Positions 43,507-53,477 of a stretch of 64,000 bases of DNA are shown here, piece after piece; position 1 is the stretch's first letter; every line of letters starts with the position of its first letter. The stretch is from Jannaschia helgolandensis. Lineage in GTDB: Bacteria; Pseudomonadota; Alphaproteobacteria; Rhodobacterales; Rhodobacteraceae. The stretch lies in contig NZ_FNZQ01000001.1 of assembly GCF_900109285.1 (NCBI RefSeq), positions 146,001 to 210,000 on the forward strand, in the 5' to 3' direction. The position numbers and the translations under genes are program-made. The notes beneath the pieces are model-generated. The model saw only the letters and a list, made by a program, of their open reading frames with translations. It did not search any database and was not told the origin of the DNA.

Positions 43507-46500
43507 ATGAAAATGCGCCGTGTTTTCCTCCCTTTGGCTGTCGTGGCCGCTGCTCAGGTTCCGTTCCCGGTTCTGGCACAGAGCACTACCGAGGAACGTG
43601 ACCGTGGTTTCCTCGCCGGTCTGATCGAGGACAATCTTTCCGCGCCGGGCCTTTCGGTTCGCATTGATGGGTTTTCCGGCGCGCTGTCGTCGGCGGCTTC
43701 CATCGACGTGCTTCAGATTTCGGACGAACAGGGCATCTGGCTGCGAATGGAAAACGTAGTTCTGGACTGGAACCGTTCGGCCCTGTTGCGCGGACGGCTC
43801 GAGGTACAGGAGCTTTCGGCAGAGTTGATCGCGCTGGAACGCGCGCCCCTGCCCGCCGAAGGAGTCGAGGCCCTGCCCGATGCAGGGGCCAGTGGTTTCT
43901 CGCTGCCGGACCTGCCGGTATCGGTCGATATTCAGGCGCTCACGGCCCAGCGTATCGAACTCGGGGCTGCCCTTCTGGGGCAGGAAATGGCGCTTTCTCT
44001 CGATGCTTCGGCGCAGCTGGCCAATGGGTCCGGTACGGCAACGATCGAGGCGCAGCGGCTGGACGGGACAACGGGGTCGTTCTCGATCGCCGCGTCCTAT
44101 GACCGCGACACGCAGAATCTGTCCGTCGATCTGGACGTGGCCGAGGCACAGGGCGGGATCGCCGCGACCCTTCTGCAATTGCCCGGTCGACCGGCCATCG
44201 AACTGACTGTGAAGGGCGATGGACCACTGGACGCTTTCGTCGCTGATATTGCCATCGCATCGGACGGCGTGGAACGACTTGGCGGTCAGGTCACCCTTAA
44301 TGGAACCGAAGACGGGCGCCGCTTCGCCGTCGATCTGGGTGGCGATGTCACTTCGCTTTTCGCCCCCAGGTATCAGGATTTCTTCGGTGACGACGTCGCG
44401 CTTGTGGTCGGAGGACTGCAACGCACCGACGGGCGGCTGGATCTCGAAACGCTGAACCTGCGGACGAAGGCATTGTCGCTGAACGGGGAGGCCCGGCTTG
44501 GCGCGGACGGCTGGCCCGTCTTCGTGGACATTACCGGGCGTGTCGCTGCCGAAGATGGGACGACGGTCCTGTTGCCAAGCGCTGCCAACAGCCAGTTGCG
44601 AGAGGCTGATCTGTCGATCCGCCACAACGCGTCAGTATCGGACAACTGGGCGCTGGACCTGTCGTTGCTGGAATATTCCTCGTCAACCGTAACGCTGGGC
44701 GACGCCGCGATTTCCGCGACCGGCATCCTGAGCCGCCGCGACGGCGTGGTCGAGACGGCAACGGCAACCATCACGTCCGCCCTGAACCAGCTTGGGTTCA
44801 CCAATCCGGCGCTGGCGCAGGCGGTCGGGCCGCGTGTGTCGCTGGACGCGGACGTTGCATGGCAATCCGGGCAACCGGTGCGCCTGACCGGCCTGAGGCT
44901 GAGCGGTCCGGGCTATGGTCTGAGCGGCACCATCGAGGTCGACAACACCGACGCTGAACGGCCGCTGACCGTCACGCTGGATCTGGCTGCTATGTTCGAG
45001 GATCTGAGCCGTCTGTCCGGCATTTCGGGTCAGGATCTTTCGGGGACCGCCGACGCAACGGTAACGGGTGATTATGCGCCGTTGGCAGGCACTTTCGATC
45101 TGATGCTGGGAGCGGTCGCGCAGGATCTGGCGCTGAACATACCGCAGGCCGATGCCGTGCTGGAGGGCGAGACCTCGCTGACACTGGCTACGCAGCGCAC
45201 GGTCGACGGCACCTTTGTGGATGCGCTTCGGCTGGGCAACGCGCATTTGACGGCCAACGGAAGTGCGGCACTGCTGTCCAAGGACTCCGCGCCCTATCTG
45301 CAGGGCGAACGGTCGAAGGCCACCTTCAACGCACGGCTTGCAGACGGAACGCGCATCGATCCGCGTCTGGACGGACCGATCGAACTTGCTGTGAATGCCA
45401 CGCAGAACGAAGTGGGCGCGTGGCAGGGAACGCTCGACGCGCTGGCACCGGAGGGGGTTACAGTATCGGCATCGGGGACGCTGACGGGCGAGACACCCGA
45501 CGTGACGTTCGCTGCCACCGTCCCGCGACTGGAGCCGTTTGCCCCCGGCGTGCCGGGCGGGCTGGGCGTGAACGGACGGGCCTTCGCGACGGACGGCATC
45601 TGGTCGGTCGACGTCGATGCCGCCGGTCCCTATGACCTGACCGCAAAAGTCGCGGGCCGCATCACCGGACCCGCCCCCGAGATCGCATTCGAGGCCTTGT
45701 TGCCCGATCTGACCGCCCCGGTTCCGGCGCTGGCCGAAACGCCTGCGCTGCAAGGTGCGGTTTCGCTTGACGGAACGCTGGCGCAGATCGGCGGGGCCTG
45801 GGTTGTCGATACCTCAATTTCAGCGCCGTCGGATATCACGCTGCGCGCGGTGGGCCCGGTAACCGGCGACATGCCCAAGATCGAATTTGCCGGCACCATT
45901 CCACAGGTTTCGGACGTCGTGCCCGCCATCGAAGGACGTGTCGATCTGGATGGCACGCTTGAAAAGACGGGCACGGACTGGGCTGCGGATGTCTCGATCA
46001 ACGGGCCCTATGACGCACGCGTTACGGCTCGAACAATTCTGACACGCACACCGCTGCGGGTAAACTTCACCGCCGATATCGACGACCTGAGCCCCTTGGT
46101 CCCCGTGCCCGGCGGTGTGTCTGTCGCGGGCGAGGCCCTACGAACCGACACCGGCTTCCGCATCGACGTGGACGGCACCGGGCCGTATTCCGCGACGCTG
46201 GACGCGACGGTCAATCTGGTCGACGGCGTGCCCGATATCACCGCAACCGGACAGGTGCCCGATGCAGGCGCACTGGTCCCGCAACTTCGCGGCCCGCTCA
46301 ACTACGACGTGACCGCAACACAAACCGGCGGACAATGGCGCGTGACCGCAGATGTAGATGGCGCGCAGGCCCTCTCGGCCAGCGTCACGGGCATCGCGAC
46401 AGGACCGGATGCCGCCCTCGATTTCCGACTGGGCGTAGGTAATGTCGCGGTCTTTGCACCCGGATTGAATGGCGCGCTAAATGCATCGGGTCGCCTGTTT

Positions 46501-48075
46501 CAGCAAAATGGACAATGGGCCACTGATCTGGATGCCTCGGGGCCTCTCAACTCGACGTTGACCGCACAGGGCGTGCTGACGGGACCCTCCCCCCAGGCCA
46601 CCTTCACATTGTCGGTGCCGAACATCGCGCCGCTGGTCCCCGACCTGCCCGGCCCCCTGCGGGTTACTGGCACGGCCCAGCAGCGCGACAACGCCTGGGC
46701 GCTGGACATCAATCTGGACGGCCCGTCGGGAACCACCGCCGCCGTCGCAGGCGATGTCGGCACGGATGGCAATCTGAATCTTTCGGTAAATGGATCGGCT
46801 CCGCTGGGCCTGGCGAACACCGCGCTGGCACCCAACCGTCTGACCGGCATCGCGCGCTTCGATCTGAATGTGAATGGCCCTCCGTCGCTTGACAGTGTGA
46901 CGGGCACGATCACGACGACGAATACGGCGCTGTCGCTGCCTTCGTTGCAGAACGGGTTCGACAATATCAACACAACCGTCACTTTGCAGGGCGGCGAGGC
47001 GCAGATCGCGCTGACCGCTGCGCCGCAGACCGGCGGGCGGATCGAGTTGAACGGTCCGGTCACCCTTTCAGCCCCGTTCAACGCAAGTCTTGCAGCCAAT
47101 TTCGATGTCACCCTGTCTGACCCCAAGCTCTACACCGCCCAGGTCTCGGGGCGTTTGGCTGTGAACGGGCCGTTGACAGGCGGCGCGATCATCGGGGGCA
47201 CGATCAATATAAACGAAGCCGAAATCGCGGTCCCTTCGTCCGGGTTGACGGCCATCGGCGATCTGCCGGACATCCGCCATGTCTCGTCCCCGCGGCCGGT
47301 ACAACGGACGCTTGAACTGGCCGGGCAGTCCATCAATGGCGAGCCTGCGAATGGCGCGGCGCAGGTGGCAACGGGTCCGGGCTACGGGCTGGACCTTACG
47401 ATCAATGCTCCGGGTCGCATCTTCGTGCGCGGGCGGGGGTTGGATGCCGAGCTTGGCGGAACGCTGCGACTGACCGGAACGACGAACAACATGGTGACAA
47501 CCGGCGGGTTCGAGCTGGTCCGTGGTCGTCTGGACATTCTGGAGCAGCGGTTTGATCTGGACGAAGGGCGTATCACTTTCCTGGGCAGCTTCATGCCTTA
47601 CATCAGGCTTGTCGCCGTGACCGAGACCGACACGATCACCGCGTCTATCGTGATGCAGGGTCCGGCCGATGACATTGAAGTCACGTTCGAATCCACACCC
47701 GAGGTCCCGCAGGAGGAAATCGTCGCGCAGATCTTCTTCGGGCGCGACCTGAGCCAGCTATCGCCTCTACAGGCGCTTCAACTCGCGAATTCGATTGCCA
47801 TTCTGGCAGGTCGGGGCAGTGGCGGGTTGCTGGACAACCTGCGCGGGAGCGCGGGGCTGGATGATCTTGATGTCACAACAGACGCAGACGGGAATGTTGC
47901 CCTGCGCGCAGGAAAATACGTTTCCGACAACGTCTATACTGATGTGGAGATAAACCAGAAGGGCGAGGCCGAGATTTCACTGAACCTTGACGTGACACCA
48001 AACCTGACGGTGCGCGGATCGGCTGGGGCGACTGGAGCAACGTCGCTGGGGCTGTTCTACGAAAAGGACTACTGA
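43507..48075 (+). CDS. tamB: Inter-membrane protein TamB
   Basis: The start codon directly follows the tamA stop. The 1522-residue product has an N-terminal signal anchor (about residues 5-22) and a very long beta-rich AsmA-like region. The C-terminal DUF490/TamB domain has TLELAGQSING, LDLTINAPGRIFVRGRGLDAELGG, ITFLGSFMPYIRL and SLGLFYEKDY. Residues about 637-1130 consist of about eight repeats of 65-75 residues. It spans the periplasm as a hydrophobic groove and works with TamA. Confidence 0.93.
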   Translation: MKMRRVFLPLAVVAAAQVPFPVLAQSTTEERDRGFLAGLIEDNLSAPGLSVRIDGFSGALSSAASIDVLQISDEQGIWLRMENVVLDWNRSALLRGRLEVQELSAELIALERAPLPAEGVEALPDAGASGFSLPDLPVSVDIQALTAQRIELGAALLGQEMALSLDASAQLANGSGTATIEAQRLDGTTGSFSIAASYDRDTQNLSVDLDVAEAQGGIAATLLQLPGRPAIELTVKGDGPLDAFVADIAIASDGVERLGGQVTLNGTEDGRRFAVDLGGDVTSLFAPRYQDFFGDDVALVVGGLQRTDGRLDLETLNLRTKALSLNGEARLGADGWPVFVDITGRVAAEDGTTVLLPSAANSQLREADLSIRHNASVSDNWALDLSLLEYSSSTVTLGDAAISATGILSRRDGVVETATATITSALNQLGFTNPALAQAVGPRVSLDADVAWQSGQPVRLTGLRLSGPGYGLSGTIEVDNTDAERPLTVTLDLAAMFEDLSRLSGISGQDLSGTADATVTGDYAPLAGTFDLMLGAVAQDLALNIPQADAVLEGETSLTLATQRTVDGTFVDALRLGNAHLTANGSAALLSKDSAPYLQGERSKATFNARLADGTRIDPRLDGPIELAVNATQNEVGAWQGTLDALAPEGVTVSASGTLTGETPDVTFAATVPRLEPFAPGVPGGLGVNGRAFATDGIWSVDVDAAGPYDLTAKVAGRITGPAPEIAFEALLPDLTAPVPALAETPALQGAVSLDGTLAQIGGAWVVDTSISAPSDITLRAVGPVTGDMPKIEFAGTIPQVSDVVPAIEGRVDLDGTLEKTGTDWAADVSINGPYDARVTARTILTRTPLRVNFTADIDDLSPLVPVPGGVSVAGEALRTDTGFRIDVDGTGPYSATLDATVNLVDGVPDITATGQVPDAGALVPQLRGPLNYDVTATQTGGQWRVTADVDGAQALSASVTGIATGPDAALDFRLGVGNVAVFAPGLNGALNASGRLFQQNGQWATDLDASGPLNSTLTAQGVLTGPSPQATFTLSVPNIAPLVPDLPGPLRVTGTAQQRDNAWALDINLDGPSGTTAAVAGDVGTDGNLNLSVNGSAPLGLANTALAPNRLTGIARFDLNVNGPPSLDSVTGTITTTNTALSLPSLQNGFDNINTTVTLQGGEAQIALTAAPQTGGRIELNGPVTLSAPFNASLAANFDVTLSDPKLYTAQVSGRLAVNGPLTGGAIIGGTININEAEIAVPSSGLTAIGDLPDIRHVSSPRPVQRTLELAGQSINGEPANGAAQVATGPGYGLDLTINAPGRIFVRGRGLDAELGGTLRLTGTTNNMVTTGGFELVRGRLDILEQRFDLDEGRITFLGSFMPYIRLVAVTETDTITASIVMQGPADDIEVTFESTPEVPQEEIVAQIFFGRDLSQLSPLQALQLANSIAILAGRGSGGLLDNLRGSAGLDDLDVTTDADGNVALRAGKYVSDNVYTDVEINQKGEAEISLNLDVTPNLTVRGSAGATGATSLGLFYEKDY

Positions 48076-48079
48076 GGCA

Positions 48080-48700
48080 ATGACGCCGAGCGACAATATC
48101 CTGTGCTGTCCGGTCTGCGATGCCCTCCACGAGGTGGGCGAGGTTCCCGACGGTATCCGGTTGCGCTGTATCCGATGTCACACGGTGCTCGCGGTCGGCC
48201 AGCCAGAAGCGATCATCCGGATCGTGGTTTTGGCCACAACAGCCCTGATCCTGATGTCGATCGTGGTTTTCTATCCGTTTCTGGAATTGCGCAACGGCGT
48301 CTTCACCAGCCGGGCATCGGTTTTCCAGACGGTAATGAGCTTCAGCGAAGGCGTAATGGCACCTCTTTCCATCGCAGTCGCGTTTTTCGTCATCATCCTG
48401 CCCGTGGCGCGCTTGAGCGCGATCGTCTGGGCGCTTGGTCCCTTGTCGTTCGACCGCCCTCCTCTGCCGGGGGCCAAGACGATGCTGCGGCTGGCTGAAA
48501 CGGTGAAGCCCTGGGCCATGGCCGAGATATTCATGGTCGGTGTCGCCGTTGCACTGGTAAAGCTCGCTGACCTGGCGACGTTGTCAATGGGTCCCGCGTT
48601 CTGGTCCTTTGCCGCAATTGTCTTCATAACAGCCCTTCAGGACACACAGATGAGCAAATATTCGGTATGGACGGCTCTGGACATGGCATCGAAACGTTAG
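48080..48700 (+). CDS. pqiA: PqiA/LetA-like membrane protein, first half
   Basis: The 206-residue product has an N-terminal zinc ribbon (CCPVC near residue 9 and CIRCH near residue 30) and four transmembrane helices. It corresponds to one half of E. coli PqiA or LetA, where two such units are fused. It begins four bases after tamB and overlaps the next pqiA-like gene by 34 bases. With PqiB it moves lipids between membranes. Confidence 0.88.
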   Translation: MTPSDNILCCPVCDALHEVGEVPDGIRLRCIRCHTVLAVGQPEAIIRIVVLATTALILMSIVVFYPFLELRNGVFTSRASVFQTVMSFSEGVMAPLSIAVAFFVIILPVARLSAIVWALGPLSFDRPPLPGAKTMLRLAETVKPWAMAEIFMVGVAVALVKLADLATLSMGPAFWSFAAIVFITALQDTQMSKYSVWTALDMASKR

Positions 48701-49323
48701 CTGCATTGACGGCACGGGATGCCGGCATGGTCGGATGCCGTCAGTGTACACGCGTCTGGCCAATAGGCACGGAGGTCTGCGGCCTATGCGGCAGCAGTCT
48801 CGAGAGCCGTGACCGCACGTCGTTGCAACGGGTCTTCGCATGGTGGCTGGTGGGGTTGCTGTTCTACATACCGGCTAACCTCTATCCGATGCTGATCACC
48901 CGGACGATGGGCCGCGAATCCGATGCGACAATCGTCGGGGGCGTGATCGAACTGGCGCAATATGGCGCCTGGGGCGTCGCATTCATCGTGTTCTTCGCGT
49001 CGGTCGTCATCCCAGTCGGCAAGTTCATTGCCATCGCATATCTTGCTATGGTCGTTCGGCGCCCACATGGACATAAGCCGCGCAATCTTCTACATCTTTT
49101 CGAGTTGGTCGAATGGATCGGGCGCTGGTCCATGATCGACGTGTTCGTCGTGGCCATTCTGGTGGCGCTTGTGCAGTTCAACCTTATCGCCACGATCAAT
49201 CCTGGCATCGCTGCCGTCAGCTTTGCCCTGTCCGTCGTGTTTACAATGCTGTCCGCCATGAGCTTTGACAGCCGTCGCATCTGGGATGAAATTGAGATTA
49301 TCTCGGAAGAAAGCTCGAAATGA
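48667..49323 (+). CDS. pqiA: PqiA/LetA-like membrane protein, second half
   Basis: The 218-residue product has a zinc ribbon (CRQC near residue 24, CGLCG near residue 38) and four helices, with WWLVGLLFYIPANLYPML (about residues 59-76) being the strongly conserved PqiA motif. It overlaps the upstream half and its own stop overlaps the pqiB start. The split into two genes differs from E. coli's fused protein. Confidence 0.9.
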   Translation: MDGSGHGIETLAALTARDAGMVGCRQCTRVWPIGTEVCGLCGSSLESRDRTSLQRVFAWWLVGLLFYIPANLYPMLITRTMGRESDATIVGGVIELAQYGAWGVAFIVFFASVVIPVGKFIAIAYLAMVVRRPHGHKPRNLLHLFELVEWIGRWSMIDVFVVAILVALVQFNLIATINPGIAAVSFALSVVFTMLSAMSFDSRRIWDEIEIISEESSK

Positions 49324-52055
49324 CTGAACCCTCCGACCGCCCCGCTACCCCGATAACCGAACGTACACGGCGGCGACGCGGCATAATATCCGCCGTCTGG
49401 CTGGTGCCGATCATCGCGATAATCATCGCGCTGGCAATCGCGTGGCAGTCATGGTCCGACCGCGGCGTTCTGATTGCGGTGACCTTTCCCGATGCTTCAG
49501 GGGTAACCGCAGGCCAGACGACACTGCGTTACCGCGAAGTGACAGTCGGCGTGGTCGAGGACGTGGGCTTCACCGCGGATCTGAGCCAGGTGAACGTCTA
49601 CATCCGCGTGAACAAGGAAATCGCGCCCTATCTGGATGATGACGCAAGTTTTTGGGTGGTCCAGCCCGAAGTCAGTGCGCGCGGTGTGCAGGGCCTGAAC
49701 ACGATCCTGTCGGGCACATACATCGAAGGCACATGGGACAATTCGGTCGGTGCGACCAAGGTCGCCTTTCTTGGCGACGAACGCGCGCCGATCATTCCGC
49801 CGGGCGTAGAGGGCACGGCCATCGTCTTGCGGGCCAAGGACAGTTCGCGCCTGGGACCGGGCGCGCCCATCCTGTATCGTGGTATAGAAGTTGGCGAGGT
49901 CGCCACGCCACGCCTGTCGCCCGATGGAACCGAAGTGCGCGTCGACGCCTTCATCCGATCACCCTATGACCGGCAATTATCGACGGCGACACGCTTCTGG
50001 GACGCGTCTGGCGTGTCGGCAACGCTGGGCACCGGCGGCGTCGACCTGAGGATCGGATCCATCGCATCGATCCTAGAAGGGGGCGTGAACTTCGACACAT
50101 TGATTTCCGGCGGCGACGCGATCGAAAGTGGCCAGGTCTTTTCCATTTTCGAGGACGAGCCTGCCGCGCTCGCGTCGACATTCGAGGCACCGGCGAACCG
50201 GACCATTCGCATCTCGGCGTTGTTCCCCACGGCGGCTGTCGGACTGACCCAAGGCGCGCCAGTCCGTTTTCAGGGTATTCAGGTCGGTACTGTCGCGCAG
50301 ATTACCGGTTTCATCATGCCCGATGATCCCGACAGACGGGTGCAGCTTCTGGCCGTCATGGCGCTCCAGCCTGGCAAGATGGGTCTGGAAACATACGAGA
50401 ACGACTTGCAGGCTATAGACTTCGTGGAAACGCTTGTCAGCAACGGCGTCCGCGCCAAACTGGTTTCGACCTCCATTCTGGGCGGCGACCTTGCGATCGA
50501 CCTGATCGACGCCCCGGAGGCTGAAGAAGGCGCATCGCTTCAGATCGGTATCGTGGACAATCCGCTGATGCCAAGTCTGCCGTCGGACATTCAGGGGCTG
50601 ACAGCGAGCGCGGAATCGGTGCTGGGGCGGATCAACGACTTGCCGATCGAGGAGTTGCTGGCGGCTGCCACCGATCTTCTGGACAACATCAACCGCATCG
50701 CAGGCGACGAAAGCACCCGCGCCATTCCTGCCGAGGCATTGGCTCTGCTGTCTGACGGACGCGGACTGGTGCGCGATGGACGAGGCATCCTTTCCTCGCC
50801 GCAGGTTGCATCGATCCTGCTGGACATCGAGACAATCACCGGCGATCTGCGCAGCGTGACGGAGGCCATTGCGGCGCAGGACGTCGCAACGAAGCTGGAC
50901 GTCGCGCTGGTCGCCGCGACTGAAGCCGCCGAGAATATCGCTCGTGGAACGGCCGATCTGGATGCGCTGACAGGCATCGTCAGAACGACGCTGGACGGCG
51001 TGAACGGTCTTATCAGCTCAGAAGATGCGCAGGCCTTGCCCGGCCTTGCACGTCAGACGCTGGAAGGTACTGCTGAATTCGTCAGCGGTCCGGAACTGGC
51101 GGCGATCCTTGCCGACACGGCAGCCGCGACTGCAGATATCCGCGCTCTTATCGCACCCTTCGACGGCACCGCGCTGGCCACGACGGTCGAACGGGCACTG
51201 GCCTCCATCGACACTACGGCTGCCAATGTCGCAGGCGGAACCGCCGATCTGGACACCCTGCGCACGCAAATCGACGGTGTGGTCGCCGCCGCGGAGGCGC
51301 TTTTGTCGTCGGCTGACACACAAGCTCTGCCCGCGTCGGCGCGAAGCTTGCTGGATGACAGCCGCGACCTGATCACCTCGCCCGAGGTGACGACGATCCT
51401 GTCCGATCTGGCCGCGACTACCGCCGACATCCGAACGCTGACCGCGCAGCTGGCCGCGCAGGAGGCCGGCACCCGCCTGACGACCGCACTGGATGCTGCT
51501 GCCGATGCTGCCACTTCGATCGCGAAGGGGACCGTCAACCTGCCGGAGTTGAGCGCCTCCGCGCAGCGCGTCATGGCCGAAGCTGAAGTGCTGGGGCAGA
51601 ATCTGTCGGAGCTGAGCGCCAAGGCCAACCAGCTGGCGCTGGATGAGCTGGTCAATTCCACCACCCAACTGATGCAGACCGCTGACGCTTTCCTGTCATC
51701 GGACGAGGCGGACGACGTACCCGTCGTCCTGGCCGAGACACTGGAAGAATTGCGACTGACGATCGAGACGATCCGTACAGGTGGCACACTGGACAATCTG
51801 AATTCGACCCTGCGTTCGGCCTCGGGTGCGGCCGACAGCGTCCGGGTCGCGGCCCAGAATCTGCCCGCGCTGGTCAATCGGCTTCAGACACTGACCACGC
51901 AGGCAGGAAGCCTGTTGGGCACCTATGGCGACGGCAGCCGCGTGAATACGGAGCTGTATGCCGCACTGCGTGCCGCCACCCGTGCCGCCGAGGACGTCTC
52001 GTCCCTGTCGCGCACCATCGAACGCAACCCCAATTCTCTGCTGCTAGGACGCTGA
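49320..52055 (+). CDS. pqiB: MCE-domain lipid-transport protein PqiB with long helical tail
   Basis: The 911-residue product has one N-terminal transmembrane helix (about residues 25-43) and three MCE domains (about residues 52-135, 160-225 and 292-385) marked by GQTTLRYREVTVG, GAPILYRGIEVG and GAPVRFQGIQVG. A Ser/Ala/Asp-rich helical region from residue 415 to the end follows. Residues about 467-760 hold three copies of a 97-residue repeat. E. coli PqiB (about 546 residues) also has three MCE rings and a coiled-coil needle; here the needle is much longer. It spans the periplasm as a lipid conduit. Confidence 0.92.
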   Translation: MTEPSDRPATPITERTRRRRGIISAVWLVPIIAIIIALAIAWQSWSDRGVLIAVTFPDASGVTAGQTTLRYREVTVGVVEDVGFTADLSQVNVYIRVNKEIAPYLDDDASFWVVQPEVSARGVQGLNTILSGTYIEGTWDNSVGATKVAFLGDERAPIIPPGVEGTAIVLRAKDSSRLGPGAPILYRGIEVGEVATPRLSPDGTEVRVDAFIRSPYDRQLSTATRFWDASGVSATLGTGGVDLRIGSIASILEGGVNFDTLISGGDAIESGQVFSIFEDEPAALASTFEAPANRTIRISALFPTAAVGLTQGAPVRFQGIQVGTVAQITGFIMPDDPDRRVQLLAVMALQPGKMGLETYENDLQAIDFVETLVSNGVRAKLVSTSILGGDLAIDLIDAPEAEEGASLQIGIVDNPLMPSLPSDIQGLTASAESVLGRINDLPIEELLAAATDLLDNINRIAGDESTRAIPAEALALLSDGRGLVRDGRGILSSPQVASILLDIETITGDLRSVTEAIAAQDVATKLDVALVAATEAAENIARGTADLDALTGIVRTTLDGVNGLISSEDAQALPGLARQTLEGTAEFVSGPELAAILADTAAATADIRALIAPFDGTALATTVERALASIDTTAANVAGGTADLDTLRTQIDGVVAAAEALLSSADTQALPASARSLLDDSRDLITSPEVTTILSDLAATTADIRTLTAQLAAQEAGTRLTTALDAAADAATSIAKGTVNLPELSASAQRVMAEAEVLGQNLSELSAKANQLALDELVNSTTQLMQTADAFLSSDEADDVPVVLAETLEELRLTIETIRTGGTLDNLNSTLRSASGAADSVRVAAQNLPALVNRLQTLTTQAGSLLGTYGDGSRVNTELYAALRAATRAAEDVSSLSRTIERNPNSLLLGR

Positions 52056-52059
52056 AGCC

Positions 52060-52614
52060 ATGACACTGCCGTTTGCCCTGCGCCTTGCGCCCCTTGCCAT
52101 CCTTCTTGCCGGCTGCGGCCAGACGCTGTATTTCGCCCCGCCTCCGACCGTGTCGGACGTACGCGTCAACGTTCGCGCTGACACCGTGCAGATCAACGAT
52201 GTGTCGATGCCGGAATATGCGATCAATCAGGAAATACCGATTCAGCAGGCGGACGGCAGCCTGAGCACCGACACCAGCCGCCTGTGGGCCGATTTGCCCG
52301 ATCGGGCGATGCAGGGCGCGTTGACGCGGCAACTCAACGTCATAACCGACGCCAGTGTCGCCTCCGAGCCCTGGCCGCTGTCCGGTTTCCCCGAGGTCGA
52401 AGTTTCGATCTTCGTCGACGACATGATCGTGCAGGCCAACAGTACGCTCCGCCTGACCGGCACCTATGCCATGAAATCCGAAGTCGGGCGCGACCGCGTC
52501 GGCACCTTCGCCATCGTTACGCCTGTCGTCGATCTGGCCAGCTATACCGCGATCATAGCCGCCCACGAGGCCGCATGGCAGCAATTGTCCGAACAACTTG
52601 CACGCGATCTGTAA
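52060..52614 (+). CDS. pqiC: PqiC-like outer-membrane lipoprotein
   Basis: The 184-residue product has a lipoprotein signal with lipobox LLAGC (Cys about residue 19) and the ABC-type transport auxiliary lipoprotein fold (ending AIIAAHEAAWQQLSEQLARDL). It begins four bases after pqiB. PqiC forms an outer-membrane ring that docks the PqiB needle. Confidence 0.88.
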   Translation: MTLPFALRLAPLAILLAGCGQTLYFAPPPTVSDVRVNVRADTVQINDVSMPEYAINQEIPIQQADGSLSTDTSRLWADLPDRAMQGALTRQLNVITDASVASEPWPLSGFPEVEVSIFVDDMIVQANSTLRLTGTYAMKSEVGRDRVGTFAIVTPVVDLASYTAIIAAHEAAWQQLSEQLARDL

Positions 52615-52652
52615 CGATCATACCCCATCAACCGGTCAAATCAGGACATCTC

Positions 52653-53435
52653 ATGTTGAAAGCCTATGCAATCGCCGCCACGCTGGTGGCAACTCCACTG
52701 TTCGCTCAGGACCTGTCCGGTGATTTGGTCAGCGATATTGCCGGTAATATCACCCGCGTCTCGGGCTTCGCGGGGGAAATGACGGTTACGATGGGCAGCG
52801 AGGACTCGACCCGCTCCGTCAAGGAAGTTCTCCGGTTCGAACCGTGGCAGATGCTTGAAGAGTTGTTCCGGGACGACATCGTGCTTTTGATGCGACATGG
52901 GCCCACCGACTGGTCCAAGCGCGATCCGGCCGATGTGGCACCGGACGACTGTGAAAATCAGCGCGTGATGACCGAAGAAGGCAAACAGCAGATGCGCGAG
53001 TTGGGCATTCTGATGGTCGCCAACGACATCGTGCCCGGCCGGATCGCAGTAAGCCAGTGGTGTCGCAATCAGCAAACCCTGGACGCCTTGCGCGCGGGGA
53101 TGCTGGATGCCGACCCCAAGGCCCTGGATGACGTGTCGATCCAGACCGTCCCGGACCTTAATCTGCTTCTGTCGCTGCAAGGTGCCCCGAATGTGACCGC
53201 GATGCGCAAGCTCATCAGCGCCTGGAGCGGAGACGGTGCAAGCGGTCCCATGCTTGTGATCACGCATTACACCAATATCGCTGAATTGACCGAGTTCAGC
53301 GTATATGAGGGCGAGATGCTGGTGGTCGATCCGAAACGGGACAATCGCGTTCTTGGCTATCTCCGCCTGAAATCGGCCGCGCCCGATATCGGTCATTTCG
53401 ACCCAGACGTTGTCGAGGGTGAAACCGACTACTGA
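52653..53435 (+). CDS. Secreted histidine phosphatase-superfamily protein
   Basis: The 260-residue product has a signal peptide (about residues 1-18) and the catalytic LLMRHGPTDW (about residue 84) with the nucleophilic His; a second His in VITHYTN (about residue 210) and Glu in MTEEG complete a possible site. It lies 38 bases downstream of pqiC, so it could share that transcript. The substrate is unknown; periplasmic members hydrolyse phosphate esters. Confidence 0.82.
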   Translation: MLKAYAIAATLVATPLFAQDLSGDLVSDIAGNITRVSGFAGEMTVTMGSEDSTRSVKEVLRFEPWQMLEELFRDDIVLLMRHGPTDWSKRDPADVAPDDCENQRVMTEEGKQQMRELGILMVANDIVPGRIAVSQWCRNQQTLDALRAGMLDADPKALDDVSIQTVPDLNLLLSLQGAPNVTAMRKLISAWSGDGASGPMLVITHYTNIAELTEFSVYEGEMLVVDPKRDNRVLGYLRLKSAAPDIGHFDPDVVEGETDY

Positions 53436-53444
53436 CGACGCTAG

Positions 53445-53477
53445 GGGGGCGCGTCGCGGAAATTCTGCGACCGCCCT
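53445..53477. terminator. Imperfect hairpin between convergent genes
   Basis: GGGCG(C)GTCGC(G)G (about 53447-53459) pairs with CTGCGACCGCCC (about 53465-53476) with one bulge. It lies between the histidine phosphatase and the GntR gene stops, so it could end both transcripts. There is no T-run. Confidence 0.35.

Noticed and set aside
42007..44625. 872-codon antisense open frame across tamA and tamB
   Set aside because: It is a high-GC shadow of two well-supported genes; the product is Arg/Gln/Asp-rich without domain or ribosome-binding site.
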